DNA from: Pseudomonas sp. MH9.2
Lineage (GTDB): Bacteria > Pseudomonadota > Gammaproteobacteria > Pseudomonadales > Pseudomonadaceae
Reading direction: 5' to 3'
NCBI RefSeq assembly: GCF_034353875.1
Contig: NZ_CP133784.1
Span: forward strand, 3,500,501-3,564,500
Length of the DNA stretch: 64,000 bases
The position numbers were made by a program, and so were the translations under genes. This document shows, piece after piece, positions 49,475 to 58,197 of the stretch. The notes beneath the pieces were generated by a model. It had not been told where the DNA came from. It was given only the letters and a program-made list of their open reading frames with translations, and searched no databases. Position 1 is the first letter of the stretch. Each line of letters opens with the position of its first letter.

Positions 49475-49677
49475 ACTCCCTTGTGGGTGTTGATTAATGC
49501 CGGCTGCTTGAAGCCAACGCTTGTCGGCTGGGCCTTGTGGGCGTTTGCATCGGCTATCTTGGAAAGGCGGTGTTCACAATAAGTTCGCGAACATCGGCTG
49601 TAGGTATTCATTGTTCTTGAGGATCGCCGCGCTTCAGTTTTCACGGTCTCTCCCACTAACGAGTGCATTGGCGACCG

Positions 49678-51147
49678 TCAGTTCAGTGCGGCCTGGGATC
49701 GCAAATCCGATGGCATTCCTTCGGTCGTGTCGTTGTCTACCGGCAAAATCAGGCGATCTGGAATTGCGCTGTGCCATTTTTTGGCGATCAGGTAGTACGC
49801 GACGGCAGGCACCACCAGACCAATGATCCAGGATATATCGGTATCGCCCAGGGGCTCGACCAAGGGGCCGGTGTAGAAGTGGGTGGAAATGAACGGCATT
49901 TGAATCAATACGCCCAAGACATAGACGCTGATACCGATCCAGTTCCAGCGACCATAGCGGCCATCCGGGTTCGACAGCGCCGGGATGTCGTAGCGCTCTT
50001 TGGTAACGCAGTAGAAGTCCACCAGGTTGATCGCGCTCCATGGCGTGAAAAACGCCAGCAGGAACAGGATAAACGCCGAAAAGTCCTTGAGGAACGAGTC
50101 CTTGCCCAGCAAGGCCAGCAACGTTGCTACGCCGACCATGGCGAAGATGTACGTCAGTCGCAGACCACTGGAGATATGCCGGTTGCCACGAAAGCCACTG
50201 ACGATGGTTGCGATCGACATGAAGCTGCCGTAGGCGTTGAGGGTCGTGATGGTGACTTTGCCGAATGCCACGCTAAAATACAGCAGGGCTGCGACAACGC
50301 CAGTGCCGCCGAGGCTGACGATGAACGACACCTCGTGGTGGGCGAATTGCTTACCCGCCAATGCGGCTGCGAACACACCGAACACCATCGATGCTTGTGC
50401 ACCAATGATCGAACCCAGGCCGACTGCCCAGAACGTTTTAACTGCCGATATGCTGCGCGGCAAGTACCTTGAGTAGTCCGCCACGTACGGGCCGAACGCG
50501 ATCTGCCAGGAGGCCGACAGCGAAATCGCCAACAGAAAGCTGCTCAATGAGAAGTGCTTGTTGCCCAGCAGCGCGCCAACATCATTGCCTTCCAGCAAGG
50601 CGCCAAACAGGTAGATGAACGCGATCACCCCAATCACGCTCGCCACGCGGCCAATCGCGTGAATGGCCCGGTAACCGAAGATGGTCGCCACCACGATCAA
50701 CCCCGCGAAGATAACGATGCCTTGCCAGTCCTGCACATGAAGCAACTGCGCCAGCGCCTGTCCCGCCAGTAACGAACCACTGGCCGAGAAACCGATGTAC
50801 ATCAGGCACACCAACACCAGCGGGATCACCGCGCCATATACGCCGAACTGCACGCGGCTGGAGATCATTTGTGGCAAGCCCAGTTTCGGACCTTGCGCCG
50901 CGTGCAACGCCATAACCCCGCCGCCCAGCAGTTGCCCGACCAGCAAGCCAATCAACGACCAGAACACATCACCGCCCAGCACCACGGCCAATGCCCCGGT
51001 GACAATCGCAGTGATTTGCAGGTTGGCACCCAACCACAGCGTAAATTGACTGAACAGACGACCATGTCTTTCCCCGTCGGGGATGTAATCGATCGAACGC
51101 CTTTCGATCATTGATTTGTTTGCAACACGATCATTTGGAACAGCCAT
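49678..51147 (-). CDS. NCS1/CodB-like permease of the hut operon (probable urocanate transporter)
   Basis: This 489-residue protein has 12 hydrophobic helices and the cytosine-permease pattern (FTLWLGANLQITAIVTGAL, then SASWQIAFGPYVADYSRYLPR). A related gene in P. fluorescens hut loci (hutTu) imports urocanate, and its position between hutU and hutH supports the same role. Cytosine or another ligand remains possible. An AAGGTGG site precedes the ATG. About 200 bases without a gene lie downstream. Confidence 0.8.
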   Translation of the reverse strand: MAVPNDRVANKSMIERRSIDYIPDGERHGRLFSQFTLWLGANLQITAIVTGALAVVLGGDVFWSLIGLLVGQLLGGGVMALHAAQGPKLGLPQMISSRVQFGVYGAVIPLVLVCLMYIGFSASGSLLAGQALAQLLHVQDWQGIVIFAGLIVVATIFGYRAIHAIGRVASVIGVIAFIYLFGALLEGNDVGALLGNKHFSLSSFLLAISLSASWQIAFGPYVADYSRYLPRSISAVKTFWAVGLGSIIGAQASMVFGVFAAALAGKQFAHHEVSFIVSLGGTGVVAALLYFSVAFGKVTITTLNAYGSFMSIATIVSGFRGNRHISSGLRLTYIFAMVGVATLLALLGKDSFLKDFSAFILFLLAFFTPWSAINLVDFYCVTKERYDIPALSNPDGRYGRWNWIGISVYVLGVLIQMPFISTHFYTGPLVEPLGDTDISWIIGLVVPAVAYYLIAKKWHSAIPDRLILPVDNDTTEGMPSDLRSQAALN

Positions 51148-51181
51148 GCGACCACCTTCTATGGGGGAATGCGAAGAACTC

Positions 51182-51275
51182 TGTAGGAGCCGGCTTGCCT
51201 GCGAATGGGGCGGCTCGGTGTATCAGGCCAGACGCCTTCGCAGCTGGACGCTTAGTTGCACGCCTGCCCCCACAG
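51182..51275. repeat. REP/REPIN-like element between hutU and the CodB-like gene
   Basis: The element begins TGTAGGAGCCGGCTTGCCTG and contains GACGCCTTCGCAGCTGGACG, ending in CCCCCACAGG. It lies inside the hut operon and could form hairpins on the mRNA. Confidence 0.65.
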
Positions 51276-51285
51276 GTTTATGCGA

Positions 51286-52986
51286 TCAGCGGTTAACCAT
51301 TGGCAGGTTCAGGCCCTGTTCTTTGGCACAGTCGATAGCGATCTGATAGCCCGCATCCGCGTGGCGCATGACGCCGGTGGCCGGGTCGTTGTGCAGTACG
51401 CGGGCGATGCGTTCGGCTGCTTCATCGGTGCCGTCGCAAACAATCACCATGCCCGAATGCTGAGAGAAGCCCATGCCGACGCCGCCGCCGTGGTGCAAGG
51501 ACACCCAGGTCGCGCCGCTGGCGGTGTTGAGCAAGGCATTGAGCAATGGCCAGTCAGACACGGCATCGGAGCCATCCTGCATGGATTCGGTTTCACGGTT
51601 CGGGCTGGCGACCGAGCCTGAGTCCAGGTGGTCACGGCCAATAACGATCGGTGCCGATAGCTCGCCGCTGCGGACCATTTCGTTGAACGCCAGACCAAGC
51701 TTGGCGCGCTGGCCCAGCCCGACCCAGCAGATACGTGCCGGCAGACCCTGGAAGGCGATGCGCTCACGGGCCATTTCCAGCCAGTTGTGCAGGTGGGCAT
51801 CGTCCGGGATCAGTTCCTTGACCTTGGCGTCAGTCTTGTAGATGTCTTGCGGATCGCCCGACAGCGCAGCCCAACGGAACGGACCGATGCCACGGCAGAA
51901 CAGCGGACGGATATAGGCCGGTACGAAACCTGGGAAGTCGAATGCGTTTTCTACGCCTTCTTCTTGAGCCATCTGACGGATGTTGTTGCCGTAATCGAAG
52001 GTCGGCACGCCCATTTTCTGGAAGTCCAGCATGGCGTTGACGTGAACGGCCATGGATTGCTTGGCAGCCTTCACGACGGCCGCTGGCTCGGTCTTGGCGC
52101 GAGCGCGGTATTCGTCCCAGGTCCAGCCTATTGGAAGGTAGCCGTTGAGTGGATCGTGGGCGCTGGTCTGGTCAGTGACCATGTCGGGACGCACACCGCG
52201 ACGGACCATTTCCGGGAGGATTTCAGCGGCGTTACCGCACAGGGCGATGGAGATCGCCTTGCCTTCGGCGGTGTATTTGGCGATGCGTGCCAGTGCGTCG
52301 TCGAGGTCAGTAGCCTGCTCGTCGACGTAGCGGGTTTTGAGGCGAAAATCGATGCTGATCTGCTGGCATTCGATGTTCAGCGAGCAGGCACCAGCCAGCG
52401 TCGCTGCCAGTGGTTGAGCGCCACCCATGCCGCCCAGCCCTGCAGTCAGTACCCAGCGACCTGTCAGGTTGTCGTTGTAGTGCTGGCGACCGGCTTCGAC
52501 GAAGGTTTCATAGGTGCCTTGAACGATGCCTTGGCTGCCGATGTAGATCCAGCTGCCGGCGGTCATCTGGCCGTACATGGCCAGGCCCTTGGCATCCAGT
52601 TCATTGAAGTGTTCCCAGCTGGCCCAGTGCGGCACCAGGTTGGAGTTGGCGATCAGGACGCGTGGGGCGTTGCTGTGGGTCTTGAACACGCCGACCGGTT
52701 TGCCGGATTGAATCAGCAGGGTTTCGTCGTCATTCAGGTTGGTCAGGCTTTCGACGATCTTGTCGTAGCACTCCCAGTTGCGCGCGGCGCGACCGATGCC
52801 ACCGTAAACCACCAGTTCTTTCGGGTTTTCGGCGACTTCGGGGTCGAGGTTGTTCATCAACATCCGCAGCGGTGCTTCGGTCATCCAGCTTTTAGCCGTC
52901 AGTTTGGTGCCACGGGCAGCGCGGACTTCGACGTCACGGTGCTTGGTCCAGGTTTCCGGGGTCCAGTGTTGGGTATTCTCAGTCAC
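51286..52986 (-). CDS. hutU: Urocanate hydratase HutU
   Basis: This 566-residue enzyme hydrates urocanate to imidazolonepropionate with tightly bound NAD. The glycine-rich NAD segment [12 protein letters not shown] and the later [12 protein letters not shown] region are visible. The start is GTG with a GAGGAG site 7 bases before. It is first in the catabolic hut operon (hutU, permease, hutH, hutT, hutI, hutG). A probable HutC operator lies about 165 bases upstream. Confidence 0.95.
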   Translation of the reverse strand: MTENTQHWTPETWTKHRDVEVRAARGTKLTAKSWMTEAPLRMLMNNLDPEVAENPKELVVYGGIGRAARNWECYDKIVESLTNLNDDETLLIQSGKPVGVFKTHSNAPRVLIANSNLVPHWASWEHFNELDAKGLAMYGQMTAGSWIYIGSQGIVQGTYETFVEAGRQHYNDNLTGRWVLTAGLGGMGGAQPLAATLAGACSLNIECQQISIDFRLKTRYVDEQATDLDDALARIAKYTAEGKAISIALCGNAAEILPEMVRRGVRPDMVTDQTSAHDPLNGYLPIGWTWDEYRARAKTEPAAVVKAAKQSMAVHVNAMLDFQKMGVPTFDYGNNIRQMAQEEGVENAFDFPGFVPAYIRPLFCRGIGPFRWAALSGDPQDIYKTDAKVKELIPDDAHLHNWLEMARERIAFQGLPARICWVGLGQRAKLGLAFNEMVRSGELSAPIVIGRDHLDSGSVASPNRETESMQDGSDAVSDWPLLNALLNTASGATWVSLHHGGGVGMGFSQHSGMVIVCDGTDEAAERIARVLHNDPATGVMRHADAGYQIAIDCAKEQGLNLPMVNR

Positions 52987-53090
52987 GAAAAAACTCCTCA
53001 GCGATCAATCCAAACCAGCCCAGGCAGTGGGCAAGCCGGCCTGTGTCGAGCATCTCGAAACAGACGAAACAGGTTTAGCAAGTAAATGGG

Positions 53091-53105
53091 GCAAGGCATG
53101 TGCAT
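53091..53105 (-). promoter_or_regulatory. Possible sigma-54 promoter of hutU
   Basis: The minus strand reads ATGCACATGCCTTGC, with the CAC and TTGC parts of a -24/-12 promoter at the right spacing but TG in place of the -24 GG. Sigma-54 control of hut with CbrAB and NtrBC is reported in P. fluorescens. Confidence 0.35.
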
Positions 53106-53150
53106 CGGGGTTGGGGTGGTTACCGGCTCTCTCTTACGCACACATCTTTA

Positions 53151-53164
53151 CTTGTACATACAAG
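53151..53164. promoter_or_regulatory. HutC-type operator upstream of hutU
   Basis: CTTGTACATACAAG is a near-palindrome with the TGTA-N2-TACA core reported for HutC sites. It equals the reverse complement of CTTGTATGTACAAG, the hut operator I recall from P. putida. Urocanate binding to HutC should release it. Confidence 0.75.
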
Positions 53165-53422
53165 CATATGCAATCGGAAGACCAACTCGCTTTGCGGGTC
53201 GGCAATAAATCTTTAAACCCGCTGTGAGCCTCGAAATAGAAGGGCTGGGCGGATACCAAAAAAGATGAGATTTTTTTGGTCAGGACGTGGGCCTGTTGTG
53301 ACAAGGTAGTTTTGCGCGGTATTGGGGCGTTTGGTAACAGTTTGCGAGAGGAGGGTGCGCGAGGAGAAACGGTTTGGAGAGAGGGGCTCTACAGGTCAGT
53401 CGTAGCGTTTGCACCGTGTTCT

Positions 53423-53475
53423 CGCCGCTGCGTTGCAATGGAGGACCTTGTGTCCTCCATTGCAACGCAGCGGCG
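53423..53475. other. Perfect 24-base inverted repeat after the Lrp gene
   Basis: The arms at 53423-53446 and 53452-53475 are exact complements around 5 bases. The hairpin begins 4 bases after the Lrp-family stop codon and lacks a T run on both strands. It may end the Lrp transcript or protect its 3' end. Confidence 0.75.
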
Positions 53476-53479
53476 ATGA

Positions 53480-53989
53480 CTAATCGTAGTGACTGGCGGT
53501 GTTTTTCACGTCAGCCAGCTCTGGGTGGGCGACCAGTTTGTCGATGTGCAGTTCGTCGTTGTTCAGCCAGGTTTCGGTGAGTACCCGGTAGTGCTCCATG
53601 TCTCTGCAGCGCATGCGCAAGCTGTAGTCGAACGGACCGCTGATGAGTTGGCATTCGAACACATGCGAGCATGCTTTGACGCACGCTTCGAAGGCTTTCT
53701 GGGCGGCCCGCCCGCTCTGATTGGACAGGGCAACCAGCACCAGCAGTGACAGGCCCGGCGAAACGGCTTTGACATCGATGATGGCGCTATAGCCACGAAT
53801 CACACCGCGCCTTTCAAGCTTGCGTACCCGTTCCAGACAAGGCCTGGGGGTCAGATGAACCAGCGATGAAAGCTTCTCGTAGGTGATCCGTCCGTTATGC
53901 CGCAAGACGTCGAGAATGGCTTCATCGATGCGATCCAGGGGGGCTGTGCCAGGAGGTTCGTTATCCTTCGTAACCATTGGTTTTTTCAC
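53480..53989 (-). CDS. Lrp/AsnC-family transcriptional regulator
   Basis: This 169-residue regulator has an N-terminal HTH (LDRIDEAILDVLRHNGRITY, then LTPRPCLERVRKLERRGVIRGY) and a C-terminal RAM ligand domain ending VKNTASHYD. The longest start is GTG at 53989. An ATG at 53977 is possible and neither has a good ribosome site. It follows the CtlX-type gene by 54 bases in the same direction and may control it. The ligand is probably an amino acid. Confidence 0.87.
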   Translation of the reverse strand: MKKPMVTKDNEPPGTAPLDRIDEAILDVLRHNGRITYEKLSSLVHLTPRPCLERVRKLERRGVIRGYSAIIDVKAVSPGLSLLVLVALSNQSGRAAQKAFEACVKACSHVFECQLISGPFDYSLRMRCRDMEHYRVLTETWLNNDELHIDKLVAHPELADVKNTASHYD

Positions 53990-54043
53990 TTCAATCGGCT
54001 GGACAGAAACTGCGTAAGTCGTTCGCTGTTCGGGTGACCATCA

Positions 54044-55060
54044 CTATGGTACGACCTTCCTCAGCCAGCGTCTGTATGACCTGAGGACCTCGCCTACACG
54101 CCGCTGTGTGGTAGGAGGGCAAGGATCAGGCGCGTTTTTTTGGGCTATCAGTGTAGGCAGATGAATTTCGGCGAGCATGCAGCGAGCGCTGCCGCCACCA
54201 ATGCTTTCGATATGGTCGATGTTCACCACCACTGGCTGGGTGTGTCGTTCGATGTGCTGTTGCTGGGCGGGTTCGAGCGATCGCCAGGCACTGCGGGACA
54301 TTACCAGCAACGCTTGACCGTTCTTGTCGTGCAGTTCAAGCATGTTGCCGGCGAAGGACTCCAACTGATCCCAGTTCAACGTGAGGATCTCTTTGCCGGT
54401 GTCATGCAGGGAGTTTTGCAGCGCTGTGCGTTCTTTGAGGTTGGGCAGTGCTTGCAGGCAGACCACCGAAAGGTGGCGGCCGACACTCATCATCACGTTG
54501 CTGTGATAGATAGGTGATTGATGGCGGTCGACGGCATGGAACAGGCACAACGTGTAGTTCAGGCGCTCGGCAAATTGGCGCAGGGCATCCGCGTGTGTTC
54601 GTCCAGAATGGCAGGCATAGCTAATTCGATGTTCGCGATCAAGCACCATGCTGCCGGTGCCCTCAAGGAAAATGTTCTGCTGCTCCAGCGGGCTGAAGTC
54701 GATGGTTTCGCGAATGGCGTAATGCTGGTCGAGTGCTTTCAATACCCCTTTTTGCCGCTCCAGACGTCGATTCTGGCCTTCCATGGGGTAGAGCACGAGA
54801 CTGCCGTCGGCATGGCTACTCCACCAGTTGTTCGGGAAGATCGAATCCGGGGTATGCGGCGCTGGCGTGTCTTGCACCACCAGCACGTCGACACCGTATT
54901 GACGCAAGGTCTCGACATAACCGTCGAACTCTTCCAGCGCTTTATGCTGTGCCTGTTCAGGGTCGCGCGGCGCCCGCTGAAAGCGGTTGTTGATGGCGGT
55001 GTCCGGGTTGAAGGCGAACCGCGCCGGGCGGATCATCAAGACGCTGTTGGTGGTTTGCAT
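54044..55060 (-). CDS. ctlX: CtlX-type arginine-deiminase-related hydrolase
   Basis: This 338-residue protein belongs to the guanidino-group-modifying superfamily. Landmarks are FPNNWWSSH, EGTGSMVLD, the His in YHSNVMMS and the catalytic Cys in GGGSARCMLAE. The CtlX branch is tied to citrulline use. The ATG at 55060 (MQTTNSVLMIRPARF) matches the usual start. The Cys is normally near the C-terminus, but here a basic tail of about 35 residues follows it, which is discussed as a finding. It lies between hutD and the Lrp gene. Confidence 0.8.
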   Translation of the reverse strand: MQTTNSVLMIRPARFAFNPDTAINNRFQRAPRDPEQAQHKALEEFDGYVETLRQYGVDVLVVQDTPAPHTPDSIFPNNWWSSHADGSLVLYPMEGQNRRLERQKGVLKALDQHYAIRETIDFSPLEQQNIFLEGTGSMVLDREHRISYACHSGRTHADALRQFAERLNYTLCLFHAVDRHQSPIYHSNVMMSVGRHLSVVCLQALPNLKERTALQNSLHDTGKEILTLNWDQLESFAGNMLELHDKNGQALLVMSRSAWRSLEPAQQQHIERHTQPVVVNIDHIESIGGGSARCMLAEIHLPTLIAQKNAPDPCPPTTQRRVGEVLRSYRRWLRKVVP

Positions 55061-55248
55061 GGAGCGCGCATCCAAGGGTTGGTTATGCGTCCATCTTGTG
55101 CCCGACATCGTTGTAATTCTTGCTGACCTGGCTGGGTTGCCCAGCGGGGATGGCCGAAAAAGGCGGCGCTACAGCCGATTCGGCTGCTAGGGGGAGGGCG
55201 ACATGAGTCGCGTCGGCCCTTTCGTGAAGAAGGCAACGCCGTTTCGAA

Positions 55249-55818
55249 TCAGATCGCAGTCAGTTCAATCAAACAGCACGAACCGCTGACGGAGATTTCC
55301 AGCAGTTCACGGTTACCGTTCAGTTGCAGGCAGTCATGTTTGCCGAGCGTTTCGGTGGTGGTCCCTACGCTGACCCTCAAGCCCTCAGCCACGCTGAAGA
55401 CCAGCACGGTGCCTGCCGAGGTAAAAAACCGCTGCTTGCTGTCGATCCATTGCAAGCGAGCGGTGTAACGATCCGGCGCATAGATCAGGTTGAAATCACG
55501 AATGGCGCCACCGAGCAGCGTGCAGGCCACCTGGCTTTCGCCGCTGAAAGCGAAGGGGTCCAATGGCAGCAGGGGCCGAGTCGTTTGACCGTCCACGTGC
55601 AGAGTCATGCCCGCGCCTTGGAGCACGGTAATGATTCGCTGATAGCCGGCGAAGGTGGAGAAACCGCCCGACTCGGCGATGTCGGCAATCGACAGGCGCC
55701 AGCCGAAGCCGTCGAGGCCAACACCCGCATCGCGAGTGATTTCCTCCGTACTGCCCCCGCCATTTTTCCACGGCATGCGCGGGTAGCTGGCTGCGCGCAA
55801 AACAGTGAGCTGACTCAT
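55249..55818 (-). CDS. hutD: HutD family protein
   Basis: This 189-residue cupin-fold protein starts MSQLTVLRAASYPRMPWKNGGGSTEEI, the HutD signature. In P. fluorescens HutD is thought to act as a governor on hut expression, perhaps by binding N-formylglutamate or urocanate. The ATG overlaps the hutC stop by 4 bases (ATGA), so it is coupled to hutC. Confidence 0.9.
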   Translation of the reverse strand: MSQLTVLRAASYPRMPWKNGGGSTEEITRDAGVGLDGFGWRLSIADIAESGGFSTFAGYQRIITVLQGAGMTLHVDGQTTRPLLPLDPFAFSGESQVACTLLGGAIRDFNLIYAPDRYTARLQWIDSKQRFFTSAGTVLVFSVAEGLRVSVGTTTETLGKHDCLQLNGNRELLEISVSGSCCLIELTAI

Positions 55819-56564
55819 TTGCTGAAACGTCCTTCCAGTCGATGCCTGGAGCCTGGGTGGATAAGGCGCGCGGCTGTCACTGGCTGGCGCCCGGACCAGG
55901 TCCGGCGGCGAATCAGCAGGCAGGGCTCGCCAGGTTCTATTTGCAGCAGTTTGCATTCCAGCGGTTCGGCCAGAATCGCTTCGACCACGTGCTCGCCCTC
56001 GGTCAGCGGTGCGACTTGCGACAGGTAGGCGTAGGGCGTTTGCAGGGTGAAGTCCTGCTTGAGGTAGTCGGGCGCGACCAGAGCGTTGACGAAGCGGTCT
56101 TCGATTTGCACGGGAATATCGTTTTCGAAGTGCACGATCAGCGAATGAAACACCCGCTGACCTTCACGCATGTCCAGTGCCAGGGCGCGCTCGGAGCCTG
56201 CGGCCTCTTCATTGAGGATGATGACCTTGCAGGTGTGACGATGGCCTCGCGAGGCGATCTCATCGGCAATGTTGTGCACTTCGAACAGCGCCGACTGGCT
56301 CTTGGGCTCGGCGACGAAAGTGCCCACGCCCTGCATGCGCACCAATAACCCTTCGGCGGTCAGTTCGCGCAAGGCCCGGTTGATGGTCATGCGGCTGAAG
56401 CCCAGCTGGGTCACCAGTTCGCTTTCTGACGGCACGCGATGATGTGGCGCCCAGGTTCCGTTCTGGATCTGCTGGGCGATCATATGCTTGACGCGGGCGT
56501 ACAGAGGCGCCGGACTGTCGCCCATTTGGGCAGCCAGCGAAGAGACGGCAGGCGGAGTCGGCAC
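55815..56564 (-). CDS. hutC: GntR-family histidine-utilisation repressor HutC
   Basis: This 249-residue regulator has a winged HTH (VPSESELVTQLGFSRMTINRAL) and a UTRA ligand domain (about 95-240). It represses hut genes and is released by urocanate. The GTG at 56564 has an AAGGAT site and gives the family start PTPPAVSSLAAQMGDSPAPLY. An upstream ATG at 56654 adds 30 unlikely residues. It is divergent from hutF, and a HutC-type palindrome lies between. Confidence 0.93.
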   Translation of the reverse strand: MPTPPAVSSLAAQMGDSPAPLYARVKHMIAQQIQNGTWAPHHRVPSESELVTQLGFSRMTINRALRELTAEGLLVRMQGVGTFVAEPKSQSALFEVHNIADEIASRGHRHTCKVIILNEEAAGSERALALDMREGQRVFHSLIVHFENDIPVQIEDRFVNALVAPDYLKQDFTLQTPYAYLSQVAPLTEGEHVVEAILAEPLECKLLQIEPGEPCLLIRRRTWSGRQPVTAARLIHPGSRHRLEGRFSK

Positions 56565-56686
56565 AGTGAAATCCTTGTTCGATGGGTGATGATTCGGGAA
56601 GTGGGTCCATGGCGCAGATGCGCTCAAGCTAACCATTGATCCGACCGACGACAAGCTTGCTGGAGTTTACCGAGCAGGCAAACGTC

Positions 56687-56702
56687 TGTATATGTATATA
56701 CA
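56687..56702. promoter_or_regulatory. HutC-type operator upstream of hutF
   Basis: TGTATATGTATATACA contains the palindrome TGTATATACA (56693-56702), a TGTA-N2-TACA core, in the hutC/hutF divergent region. It lies about 25 bases before the hutF start, so it can block transcription of hutF and perhaps hutC. Confidence 0.75.
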
Positions 56703-56727
56703 AATAAACACGATGGAGTGTAGAGCC

Positions 56728-58092
56728 ATGTCCGCCTTCTTTGCCGAGCGCGCATTATTGCCCAGTGGTTGGGCCAACAATGTTCGTTTCGACGTCAGCG
56801 CCGATGGCCTGCTCACCGGTGTCCAGGTCGATACCGATGCGCAGGGTGCCGAGTTTATCAAGGGGCCGTTGTTGCCGGGTATGCCTAATCTGCATTCGCA
56901 TGCCTTTCAGCGCGCCATGGCCGGTTTGGCCGAAGTGGCAGGTAACCCGAACGACAGTTTCTGGACCTGGCGCGACCTGATGTACCGTCTGGTCGGGAAG
57001 ATCAGCCCGGAACAGCTCGGCGTCATTGCTCGCCAGCTGTACATTGAAATGCTCAAGGGCGGTTTTACCTCGGTCGCTGAATTCCATTACGTGCACCAGG
57101 ACACGTCCGGCAAACCCTACGCCGACCCCGCTGAGTTGGCCCTGCAAATCAGCCAGGCTGCCAGCTTCGCGGGCATTGGCCTGACCCTGCTGCCGGTGCT
57201 GTACAGCCATTCCGGTTTCGGTGGCCAGGCGCCTGACGAGGGGCAGCGTCGCTTTATCCACAGCACCGACAGTTATCTGGATCTACAGGCGCGCTTGGGC
57301 CCGATTCTGGCTCGGCAGCCCGCGCAGGCATTGGGTCTGTGTTTCCACTCGTTGCGCGCCGTCACTCCGCAACAGATCCGTGACGTGTTGGCCGCCAGCG
57401 ACAAGCAGTGTCCAGCGCACATTCATATCGCCGAGCAGCAGAAAGAAGTCGAAGACTGCCTGAGCTGGAGCGGGCTTCGTCCGCTGCAATGGCTGTACGA
57501 AAATGTCGCTGTGGACTCACGTTGGTGCCTGGTACATGCCACCCATGCCGACCCCGATGAAGTTGCACTGATGGCTGAAAGTCGCGCAGTGGCCGGTTTG
57601 TGCCTGACCACCGAAGCAAATCTTGGCGACGGAATCTTCCCTGCGGTGGACTTCATCGCGCAGGGTGGACGCTGGGGGATCGGTTCGGACAGCCATGTGT
57701 CACTGAGCGTGGTCGAAGAATTGCGTTGGCTGGAATATGGCCAGCGTCTGCGTGATCAGCGACGTAATCGGTTGCATCGCAGCGATCAGCCAATGGTTGG
57801 GCGAACCTTGTACGATGCGGCGCTTGGTGGCGGGGCGCAGGCCTTGGGGCAGGCGATTGGCTCGCTCCAGGTGGGGCAGCGCGCGGACTGGCTGGTGTTG
57901 GATGGCAACGATCCCTATCTGGCGACGGCCAGTGGCGACGCGATTCTCAATCGTTGGCTGTTCGCTGGGGGCGATCGGCAGATCCGCGATGTGATGGTCA
58001 ATGGTCGCTGGGTAGTGCGAGCTGGGCGTCATGCGGGCGAGGAAGAAAGCAGCAGGGCGTTTGCCCAGGTATTGCGGGAATTGCTGGGGTAG
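56728..58092 (+). CDS. hutF: Formimidoylglutamate deiminase HutF
   Basis: This 454-residue amidohydrolase converts N-formiminoglutamate to N-formylglutamate and ammonia, which HutG then splits. Metal ligands are in MPNLHSHAFQRAMAG, HIHIAEQQKEV and IGSDSHVSLS. The ATG at 56728 has a TGGAG site; an ATG at 56692 would include the operator. HutF together with HutG defines the five-step histidine pathway of pseudomonads. Confidence 0.95.
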   Translation: MSAFFAERALLPSGWANNVRFDVSADGLLTGVQVDTDAQGAEFIKGPLLPGMPNLHSHAFQRAMAGLAEVAGNPNDSFWTWRDLMYRLVGKISPEQLGVIARQLYIEMLKGGFTSVAEFHYVHQDTSGKPYADPAELALQISQAASFAGIGLTLLPVLYSHSGFGGQAPDEGQRRFIHSTDSYLDLQARLGPILARQPAQALGLCFHSLRAVTPQQIRDVLAASDKQCPAHIHIAEQQKEVEDCLSWSGLRPLQWLYENVAVDSRWCLVHATHADPDEVALMAESRAVAGLCLTTEANLGDGIFPAVDFIAQGGRWGIGSDSHVSLSVVEELRWLEYGQRLRDQRRNRLHRSDQPMVGRTLYDAALGGGAQALGQAIGSLQVGQRADWLVLDGNDPYLATASGDAILNRWLFAGGDRQIRDVMVNGRWVVRAGRHAGEEESSRAFAQVLRELLG

Positions 58093-58116
58093 TCAGGCGG
58101 ATCTTATGCGCCTGAC
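58092..58116 (+). terminator. Hairpin after hutF
   Basis: The 8-base arms GTCAGGCG/CGCCTGAC begin at the hutF stop. No long T run follows, so termination is not certain. Confidence 0.5.
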
Positions 58117-58121
58117 ATGTC

Positions 58122-58187
58122 GCCTTCGCGAATAAATCTGCTCCCCCGGCTCAGTTTTCTGCGGGAGCTGATTTATCCGCGAAGCGG
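58122..58187. repeat. REP/REPIN element between hutF and blc
   Basis: An imperfect inverted repeat (TTCGCGAATAAATCTGCTCC paired with GGGAGCTGATTTATCCGCGA) spans this stretch and resembles other REP pairs in the window. Confidence 0.7.
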
Positions 58188-58197
58188 TTCATACGGT

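Larger units (their letters stand above)
52987..53479. promoter_or_regulatory. Region upstream of hutU, no gene
   Basis: These 493 bases have no supported gene. They contain a possible sigma-54 site for hutU (53091-53105, minus strand), a HutC-type operator (53151-53164), an AT-rich inverted repeat (arms 53255-53263 and 53272-53280) and a 24-base-arm hairpin at 53423-53475. Confidence 0.6.

Noticed and set aside
49475..49677. Remnant of a second hutH or other gene between hutH and the CodB-like permease
   Set aside because: The 203 bases show no coding frame or motif that resembles HutH.
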